Origin: Oscillospiraceae bacterium
Lineage (GTDB): Bacteria > Bacillota > Clostridia > Oscillospirales > Oscillospiraceae
DNA: 5,382 bases
Direction of reading: 5' to 3'
Assembly: GCA_902765975.1 (NCBI GenBank)
Contig: CACXBO010000156.1
Span: 1 to 5,382, forward strand
The notes under the pieces: model-generated
The model's input: only the letters and a program-made list of their open reading frames with translations
Database searches by the model: none
Told to the model about the DNA's origin: nothing
Made by a program: the position numbers and the translations under genes
In this document: piece after piece, positions 1 to 4,629 of the stretch
How the letters are laid out: every line of letters starts with the position of its first letter
Numbering within the stretch: position 1 is the first letter of the stretch

Positions 1-627
1 GCGATGGGGATAGAGAAAAGCAAGGTCAAAACGGGGACCTACGATATGCTGATAGGCAGAAGCACGGCGCGGCTGGCAACGGTAAAGACCAAATTCGGCG
101 ACGTTCTCGCCTCGAACAAGGAGCTTTCGGGAGCCGGCATAGAGCTTGTGGACGCGGAGGACAGGGAGTTTATACTTAAAAAAGCGCTTAACGAGGTGAG
201 GGACGAATACGACTACATAATCATCGACTGTCCGCCGAGCCTCGAGCTTCTCACGCTGAACGCGCTCTGCGCAGCGGACACGGTGCTCATTCCGGTGCAG
301 TGCGAGTATTTCGCGCTTGAGGGTCTTGCCGACCTTATGAACACGGTGCGGCTTATAAAGAGGCGGCTCAATCCCTCGATAGGCGTCGAGGGCGTCGTGC
401 TGACGATGTACGACGGGAGGACGAACCTCTGCCTCCAGGTCGCGGGCGAGGTCAAAAAGTACTTTAAGGAAAAGGTATACAAAACGGTGATACCGAGAAA
501 CGTGCGTCTTTCCGAGGCGCCGAGCCACGGAAAGCCGGTAACGGCGTATAACTTCGGCTCACGCGGAGCGCAGGCGTATCTCGCTCTCGCGAAAGAGGTA
601 GAGGAGAGAAACGGAGGTAAGAACTGA
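1..627 (+). CDS. parA: Chromosome-partitioning ATPase ParA (Soj family), 5'-truncated by the window edge
   Basis: This is the C-terminal four-fifths of a Soj/ParA P-loop ATPase, which binds DNA non-specifically when ATP-bound and works with ParB to move or organise the origin region; in sporulating Firmicutes it also affects DnaA. The reading frame is open from base 1. The ATG at base 4 is internal: it aligns with the NATSGLG-like segment about 48 residues into Soj, so the start codon and the Walker A motif (KGGVGKTT) lie upstream of the window. Visible family marks, numbering from the codon at base 1, are the Walker B strand with DCPPS at about 76-80 (Asp codon 226-228), the IPVQCEYFALEGL segment, LTMYDGRTNL, and the near-invariant VIPRNVRLSEAPSHGKP near the C-terminus. 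The stop codon TGA overlaps the parB ATG by one base, so the two are surely co-transcribed. The family call is very secure. The role in this organism is inferred from the family. Confidence 0.97.
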   Translation, partial: AMGIEKSKVKTGTYDMLIGRSTARLATVKTKFGDVLASNKELSGAGIELVDAEDREFILKKALNEVRDEYDYIIIDCPPSLELLTLNALCAADTVLIPVQCEYFALEGLADLMNTVRLIKRRLNPSIGVEGVVLTMYDGRTNLCLQVAGEVKKYFKEKVYKTVIPRNVRLSEAPSHGKPVTAYNFGSRGAQAYLALAKEVEERNGGKN

Positions 628-1526
628 TGGCTCGAAAAGGCCTTGGAAAGGGTCTCGGAGGAGATCTTCTGGGCGGAGACGGGCTTGCGGCGCTCTTAGG
701 CGAAGAGGAAGGCGGCAGCGTAACGAGGCTGCGGCTCTCCCGAGTAGAGCCGAGAAGAGATCAGCCGAGGACCTACTTTGACCCCGAGGCGCTGGAGGAG
801 CTCGCCGACTCGATAAGGGAGCACGGCGTTATCCAGCCGATAACGGTACGGAGGACGGACGGCGATTACTACGAGATAATCGCCGGAGAGCGGCGCTGGA
901 GAGCTGCGCGGATGGCCGACCTGAGAGAGATACCGGCAGTCGTTATAGAAGCGGACGACCGCAAGGCGGCGGAGCTCGCGATGGTCGAAAATCTGCAGCG
1001 CGAGGATCTGAGCCCCATAGAGGAAGCCAGAGGCTACAGGTCGCTTATGGACGCCTGCGGCTATACGCAGGAGGCGGCGGCCGCGAGAGTGGGCAAGTCG
1101 AGACCGGTGGTTGCGAATGCGCTCAGACTTTTGAATCTTCCCGAGAGCGCGCAGAGACTGATGGAGGAGCGAAAGCTGCCGCTCAGCCACGCGAGGATAG
1201 TGCTCTCCCTTGAATCCGCAGAGGATATGGAGAGGGCGGCGGCCGAGATAGCGGAGAAAAACCTCTCGGTCAGGGAGGCGGAAAGGCTCGTTAAAAAGCT
1301 CGCCTCGGCGAAGAAGGAGAAGAGCCCGAAGTCGAGAGCGCATTCGGACGGGATAGACTACTACGGAGAGGTGGAGCGCGAGCTTACCAAGGCGCTGGGC
1401 AGAAGGGTCAGCATATCCGCCGGTACGAAAAAGGGAAAATTTGAGATTGAGTACTACGGGGCGGAGGATTTTGAGCTCTTATACAACGCGCTCCGCGAAA
1501 TGAAAACCGGGAGGAAAGAGGAATGA
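627..1526 (+). CDS. parB: Chromosome-partitioning protein ParB (Spo0J family), CTP-dependent DNA clamp
   Basis: ParB binds parS sites near the origin, loads as a CTP-dependent sliding clamp, stimulates ParA and helps recruit SMC/condensin. At 299 residues it is about the usual length. The N-terminus carries the ParA-interacting basic motif RKGLGKGL (3-10). Next comes the CTP-binding N-domain with HGVIQP (66-71), GERRWRAAR (87-95) and ENLQREDLSP (121-130). A helix-turn-helix at about 147-170 (TQEAAAARVGKSRPVVANAL) is the parS reader. A charged linker rich in Lys and Ser (about 227-243) leads to a C-terminal dimerisation domain (about 245-295). The start at 627 is supported by GGAGGT at 613-618, 8 bases upstream, and by the conserved N-terminus. 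It overlaps parA by one base and the next gene by four (ATGA). All CTPase and HTH landmarks look intact. I read it as Spo0J/ParB rather than the paralogue Noc because it is paired with parA. Confidence 0.97.
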   Translation: MARKGLGKGLGGDLLGGDGLAALLGEEEGGSVTRLRLSRVEPRRDQPRTYFDPEALEELADSIREHGVIQPITVRRTDGDYYEIIAGERRWRAARMADLREIPAVVIEADDRKAAELAMVENLQREDLSPIEEARGYRSLMDACGYTQEAAAARVGKSRPVVANALRLLNLPESAQRLMEERKLPLSHARIVLSLESAEDMERAAAEIAEKNLSVREAERLVKKLASAKKEKSPKSRAHSDGIDYYGEVERELTKALGRRVSISAGTKKGKFEIEYYGAEDFELLYNALREMKTGRKEE

Positions 1527-2011
1527 CGCTTAAAAAGCGCGGCGACGGCGACACGGGCGAAACGGAGCTCCCCGCCGAGAAGCCGAAATCGAAGAAGAAG
1601 TCCGCCGAATCGGTGATAGTTTATATAACGATACTGTTCACCGTGGTTTTCCTGCTAATACTGCTGAGCTACTTTATGCATCAGAGAGAGAGCAATAAGA
1701 CGATATCGAGCCTGCAGGGCGAGCATACCGAGTATCAGCAGGAGATACTGAAAATGGAAAGCGATAAAACGGAGCTTCAGGAGAAGCTTGAAAGAGCGGA
1801 GAAGAAGCTCGAAGACGTGAAGAAGGAGAAGGGCGAGCTATCCGAAAGCCTTAAGGCGGCGGAAAAAGAGGCAGAGGAGCTTAGAAAGGAAAAGGAAGAG
1901 CTTGAACGCGAGACGGCGGAGCTGAAGGAAAAGCTCGTCGAAGCGGAGAGCGAGATAGAGAGCCTCAGAGAGGCGCAAAATGAAAACGAAAAAGAGGTAG
2001 AAAACCAATGA
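1523..2011 (+). CDS. Single-pass membrane protein with a long continuous coiled coil; function unknown
   Basis: I do not recognise a named family. The 162-residue protein has a hydrophilic N-tail with a Lys-rich cluster (KPKSKKK, about 20-26), one transmembrane helix at about 31-52 (Val/Ile/Leu/Phe-rich), and then a highly charged Glu/Lys helix to the end. The positive cluster before the membrane segment predicts the N-terminus inside and the coil outside. Heptad a/d positions can be followed without a skip from Ile61 to Leu148; Lys occupies position a at 82, 103 and 124, exactly 21 residues apart. There are no Cys residues and no globular or catalytic domain. The start ATG 1523 has GGGAGG at 1509-1514, 8 bases away, and forms ATGA overlaps with parB upstream and serS downstream, so it should be translated together with both. 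The layout resembles FtsL/DivIC/FtsB-type proteins, and its position resembles that of the small membrane protein (DUF4446 type) that, as I recall, lies between parB and serS in some Clostridia. No sequence evidence proves either link. Confidence 0.88.
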   Translation: MTLKKRGDGDTGETELPAEKPKSKKKSAESVIVYITILFTVVFLLILLSYFMHQRESNKTISSLQGEHTEYQQEILKMESDKTELQEKLERAEKKLEDVKKEKGELSESLKAAEKEAEELRKEKEELERETAELKEKLVEAESEIESLREAQNENEKEVENQ

Positions 2012-3333
2012 TAGATATTAAACTTATAAGAGAAAATCCGGAGCTTGTAAGAGAGAATATCAAAAAGAAGTTCCAGGATCAGAAGCTGCCCCTCGTGGAC
2101 GAGGCGGCGGAGCTCGACAGGCTGAACAGAGCGAGCATAAACGAGGCAAACGAGCTGAGAGCGAGGAAGAACGCGCTCTCCAAGGCAAACGGACCCCTCT
2201 TCGGGAAGCTGAAGAGAGCCGAGGGCGCGGAGAAAGAGGCGCTTCAGGCCGAGATAGATAAGAATATGGCGGAGGTCAAGGCGGATGAGGAGAGGCTCGC
2301 TGAGCTTGAGAAGCTTGAGGGCGAGTATGCCGAAAAGCTAAGGCGCGTTATGTATCAGATACCGAACATAATCGACGCCTCCGTGCCTATAGGAAAGGAC
2401 GACTCGGAGAACGTTGAGGTACAGCGCTTCGGAGAGGCGAAGGTCCCGGATTTCGAGATACCCTATCATACCGAGATAATGGAGAGCTTCAACGGGATAG
2501 ACCTCGACGGCGCGAGAAGAGTCGCCGGAAACGGGTTCTACTATCTCGTCGGCGATATTGCGAGGCTCCACGAGGCGGTTCTCGCCTACGCAAGAGATTT
2601 TATGATCTCCAAGGGCTTCATCTATATGATTCCGCCCTTTATGATGCACGGCGCGATAGTCGAGGGCGTTATGAGCCAGACGGAGATGGACGCCATGATG
2701 TATAAGATAGAGGGCGAGGACCTGTATCTTATCGGCACCTCCGAGCACAGCATGATAGGCAGGTATATCGACCAGATAATCCCGGAGAAGAGCCTGCCGC
2801 ACACGCTTACAAGCTATTCGCCCTGCTTCCGCAAGGAGAAGGGCGCTCACGGACTTGAGGAGCGCGGAGTCTACCGTATCCACCAGTTCGAGAAGCAGGA
2901 GATGATCGTCGTCTGCAAGCCAGAGGAGAGCATGGACTGGTATGAGAAGCTCTGGCGATACTCCGTCGAGCTTTTCCGCTCCCTCGATATACCCGTCCGC
3001 CAGCTTGAGTGCTGCTCCGGCGATCTCGCCGACCTCAAGGTGAAGAGCTGTGATATCGAGGCGTGGAGCCCCAGACAGCAGAAGTATTTCGAGGTCTGCT
3101 CCTGCTCCAACCTCGGCGACGCTCAGGCGAGAAGACTTAAAATACGCATCAAGGGCGAGGACGGCAGCATTTATCTCGCGCATACCCTCAATAATACCTG
3201 CGTCGCCCCGCCGAGAATGCTGATAGCGTTCCTGGAGAACAACCTCGCGGCGGACGGCACGGTCAGGATCCCCGAGGTGCTCCGTCCCTATATGGGCGGC
3301 AAGGATAGGCTTGAGGCCGCGAAAAAGGTGTGA
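2008..3333 (+). CDS. serS: Serine--tRNA ligase (seryl-tRNA synthetase, class II)
   Basis: This enzyme charges tRNA-Ser with serine via seryl-adenylate, in the cytoplasm; the family also serylates tRNA-Sec where present. At 441 residues it is slightly longer than the common bacterial form (about 425). The N-terminus MIDIKLIRENPELVREN is typical and fixes the start, supported by GAGGT at 1994-1998. The antiparallel tRNA-binding arm covers roughly 31-115. The catalytic core has the serine-recognition TSE (244-246), motif 2 FRKEKGAHG...RIHQFEK (274-296, with Arg275, Glu277 and Phe294), the EVCSCSNLGDAQARR block (362-376), and motif 3 HTLNNT...PPRMLIAFLENN (392-412, with Arg403). The usual NGS/NGT of motif 3 reads NNT, keeping the Thr; I recall this form from other gut Clostridia. 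All eight Cys lie in the catalytic half (273-398). It overlaps the coiled-coil gene by ATGA. No T-box leader fits upstream, because there is no intergenic space. Confidence 0.97.
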   Translation: MIDIKLIRENPELVRENIKKKFQDQKLPLVDEAAELDRLNRASINEANELRARKNALSKANGPLFGKLKRAEGAEKEALQAEIDKNMAEVKADEERLAELEKLEGEYAEKLRRVMYQIPNIIDASVPIGKDDSENVEVQRFGEAKVPDFEIPYHTEIMESFNGIDLDGARRVAGNGFYYLVGDIARLHEAVLAYARDFMISKGFIYMIPPFMMHGAIVEGVMSQTEMDAMMYKIEGEDLYLIGTSEHSMIGRYIDQIIPEKSLPHTLTSYSPCFRKEKGAHGLEERGVYRIHQFEKQEMIVVCKPEESMDWYEKLWRYSVELFRSLDIPVRQLECCSGDLADLKVKSCDIEAWSPRQQKYFEVCSCSNLGDAQARRLKIRIKGEDGSIYLAHTLNNTCVAPPRMLIAFLENNLAADGTVRIPEVLRPYMGGKDRLEAAKKV

Positions 3334-3334
3334 T

Positions 3335-3350
3335 TAAAGCTTCGGCTTTA
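3335..3350 (+). terminator. Small UUCG-loop hairpin after serS; weak terminator or mRNA-stabilising stem
   Basis: A perfect 6-bp stem (TAAAGC 3335-3340 with GCTTTA 3345-3350) closes a TTCG loop (3341-3344). The closing pair is C-G, giving the exceptionally stable C(UUCG)G tetraloop. It begins two bases after the serS stop codon. The sequence after it is TAATAATGAAAGG, not a T-run, so it is a poor intrinsic terminator. It may only slow polymerase or protect the 3' end of a processed upstream mRNA. The stem is seen directly; termination is a guess. Confidence 0.4.
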
Positions 3351-3354
3351 TAAT
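3349..3354 (+). promoter_or_regulatory. Possible -10 hexamer (TATAAT) for an mscL promoter
   Basis: A perfect TATAAT sits 20 bases upstream of the mscL start, overlapping the 3' arm of the UUCG hairpin. No TTGACA-like -35 element is present 16-18 bases upstream (those bases are the end of serS), and there is no TGn extension. A start about 7 bases downstream would leave a leader of roughly 14 bases that still includes the Shine-Dalgarno sequence. The match may be chance in an AT-rich gap. Confidence 0.2.
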
Positions 3355-3374
3355 AATGAAAGGAGAAACTGAAA

Positions 3375-3842
3375 ATGAAAAAAACAAAAGGCTTCTTCGG
3401 TGAATTCAAAGAATTCATAACGAAGGGCAACGTCCTCGATATGGCCGTCGGCGTTATAATCGCAACAGCATTCGGCGCGATAACGAGCACGCTTGTAAAC
3501 AACGTGTTTATGCCCCTTATCGGCTATATCTTCGGCGGAGTCGATCTCGCCAAGCTGAACATTGTGCTCAAGGCCGCTGAGCTCGACGCGGCGGGCGAGG
3601 TCGTAAAGGAAGCCGTCGTCCTCGGACTCGGCACCTTCCTCTCCGCTGTCATCAACTTCGTCATCGTTGCCTTCATCGTGTTCCTTATCGTAAAGGCGTT
3701 CAATAAGGCCCGCGCCGCAGCCGAGAAAAAGAAAAAGGCTGAGGAAGAGGCGGCGGAGCCCGAGCCTGAGCCCGAACCCGAGCCCAGCGCCGAGGAAAAG
3801 CTCCTTACCGAGATCCGCGACCTTCTCAAGAAGCAGAAGTGA
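3375..3842 (+). CDS. mscL: Large-conductance mechanosensitive channel MscL
   Basis: MscL is a homopentameric channel of the cytoplasmic membrane that opens under high membrane tension and releases solutes during osmotic downshock. The N-terminus has the amphipathic helix and the family signature (FGEFKEFITKGNVLDMAVGVII, 8-29), followed by TM1 (about 19-46, with FMPLIG at 45-50), an extracellular loop (about 51-80), TM2 (about 82-108) and a C-terminal helix LLTEIRDLLKKQ (143-154) that forms the cytoplasmic bundle. The 155-residue length is at the upper end for the family because of a charged linker containing five Glu-Pro repeats (128-137, bases 3756-3785). The residue aligned with the E. coli gate Leu19 is Met23; the Gly22 equivalent (Gly26) is kept. 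GGAG at 3362-3365, 9 bases from the ATG, supports the start. It follows serS after 41 bases and overlaps rsmG by four. Confidence 0.96.
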   Translation: MKKTKGFFGEFKEFITKGNVLDMAVGVIIATAFGAITSTLVNNVFMPLIGYIFGGVDLAKLNIVLKAAELDAAGEVVKEAVVLGLGTFLSAVINFVIVAFIVFLIVKAFNKARAAAEKKKKAEEEAAEPEPEPEPEPSAEEKLLTEIRDLLKKQK

Positions 3843-4546
3843 GATTAGAGGATATACTTAAAAGCGGCGCTCCCGAATTGGGAGTGCCGCTCTCAGAAAA
3901 CGCGGTCGCCGGCCTGAGAGCTTACTACGAGCTCCTTATGCGGCGCAACGCGGAATTCAACCTGACTGCGATAAAGGGCGAAGAGGACGCCGCAAGGCTC
4001 CACTTCCTCGACTGCCTCGGCCTTATCTCCGTCTGCGACCTCAGAAATAAACGAGTCGCCGACGTCGGAGCCGGAGGCGGCTTTCCCGGCTGGCCTGTCA
4101 GGATAGCAGAGCCGTCGGTTGACATAACGCTTATAGACAGCACGGAGAAAAAGGTGAATTTTCTTCGCGAGGTCGGAGAAGAGCTTGGGCTTGAGGCCTC
4201 GTGCATCCACGCGCGGGCAGAGGAGCTCGGGCAGGGCGAGGCGAGGGAGAGCTTCGACGCGGTCCTCTCAAGGGCGGTGGCAAGGCTCAACATACTCTCG
4301 GAGCTCTGCCTGCCGCTTGTGAAGCCGGGCGGTTTTTTTGCCGCAATGAAGGCGGAGGACTCCGATTTGGAGATCAAAGAGGCGGAAAACGCGATCAAGC
4401 TTCTCGGCGGAGCCGAGCCGGAGATACGCGAGTACCGGATCCCGGGAACGGAGATAATCCGCAGGGTACTCATTATCCGGAAGATAAAGCCCACGCCTTT
4501 AAAGTATCCGAGAAGATACGGCGCGATCAAGAAAGCGCCGCTATAA
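3839..4546 (+). CDS. rsmG: 16S rRNA (guanine-N7)-methyltransferase RsmG (GidB)
   Basis: RsmG uses S-adenosylmethionine to methylate N7 of G527 (E. coli numbering) in the 530 loop of 16S rRNA. The 235 residues match the usual length. Landmarks are NLTAI (41-45) and HFLDCLGL (55-62) in the N-terminal helices, the SAM-binding Rossmann motif VADVGAGGGFPG (73-84), acidic LIDSTEKK (98-105) after strand 2, SRAVARLNILSELCLPLVKPGG (144-165), and the basic C-terminal KIKPTPLKYPRR (215-226). The residue after GFPG is Trp85, where most relatives I recall have Ile or another aliphatic. The start is GTG 3839, overlapping the mscL stop as GTGA. No convincing Shine-Dalgarno sequence precedes it, so translation probably depends on ribosomes finishing mscL. 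The GTG start gives an N-terminus of standard length, and later in-frame starts (TTG 3878, GTG 3884) would remove conserved helix. In many Firmicutes rsmG lies upstream of parA; here it is three genes downstream of parB. Confidence 0.96.
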   Translation: MRLEDILKSGAPELGVPLSENAVAGLRAYYELLMRRNAEFNLTAIKGEEDAARLHFLDCLGLISVCDLRNKRVADVGAGGGFPGWPVRIAEPSVDITLIDSTEKKVNFLREVGEELGLEASCIHARAEELGQGEARESFDAVLSRAVARLNILSELCLPLVKPGGFFAAMKAEDSDLEIKEAENAIKLLGGAEPEIREYRIPGTEIIRRVLIIRKIKPTPLKYPRRYGAIKKAPL

Positions 4547-4566
4547 AATTGAAAACTGAGCCATAC

Positions 4567-4589
4567 CCCCGGTACCTTTCGTATCGGGG
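4567..4589 (+). terminator. 9-bp hairpin between rsmG and the zinc-ribbon gene; candidate terminator or attenuator
   Basis: CCCCGGTAC (4567-4575) pairs with GTATCGGGG (4581-4589) across a CTTTC loop, giving nine pairs of which one is G-U. It begins 20 bases after the rsmG stop codon. The bases that follow (CGATTTGGCGTT) contain only a short T-run, so intrinsic termination would be inefficient. It could mark a partial transcript boundary. The base pairing is seen directly; the role is inferred. Confidence 0.4.
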
Positions 4590-4615
4590 CGATTTGGCGT
4601 TGACATAATATTAAA

Positions 4616-4619
4616 GGAG
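4616..4619 (+). promoter_or_regulatory. Ribosome-binding site that decides the start of the zinc-ribbon gene
   Basis: GGAG within AAAGGAGC lies 10 bases before GTG 4630, a workable spacing. ATG 4622 is closer (2 bases), too close for normal initiation, and is in another frame that stops after 22 codons. The zinc-ribbon frame has a TAA at 4612 and no other start codon between that stop and GTG 4630, so the GTG is the most upstream usable start. Confidence 0.6.
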
Positions 4620-4629
4620 CAATGGTGAA

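Noticed and set aside
4..6. ATG at base 4 as the true start of parA
   Set aside because: Starting there would remove Walker A and the first strand of the ATPase. The frame is open to base 1 and the residues align with the interior of Soj.
829..837. TTATCCAGC resembling a DnaA box (TTATCCACA)
   Set aside because: It matches 7 of 9 bases, is single, and lies in a conserved parB codon run (VIQP). No cluster or AT-rich region accompanies it.
2338..3183. A 281-codon antisense open frame within serS, with similar ones antisense to parB (696-1343) and rsmG (3925-4530)
   Set aside because: They mirror genes with strong family matches, lack ribosome-binding sites and family-like composition, and are expected from the GC-rich codon bias.
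3405..3419. Two GAATTC palindromes separated by AAA at the start of mscL
   Set aside because: They encode the conserved EFKEF of the MscL amphipathic helix, so the repeat is explained by protein sequence and codon choice.
4201..4608. A 135-codon + strand frame overlapping the end of rsmG and the following gap
   Set aside because: It lies inside rsmG, whose frame carries conserved motifs; the product is low-complexity Gly/Arg-rich and no ribosome-binding site precedes it.
4600..4611. TTGACA plus TAATAT as a sigma-A promoter for the zinc-ribbon gene
   Set aside because: The two hexamers are directly adjacent instead of about 17 bases apart, and neither has a suitably spaced partner.
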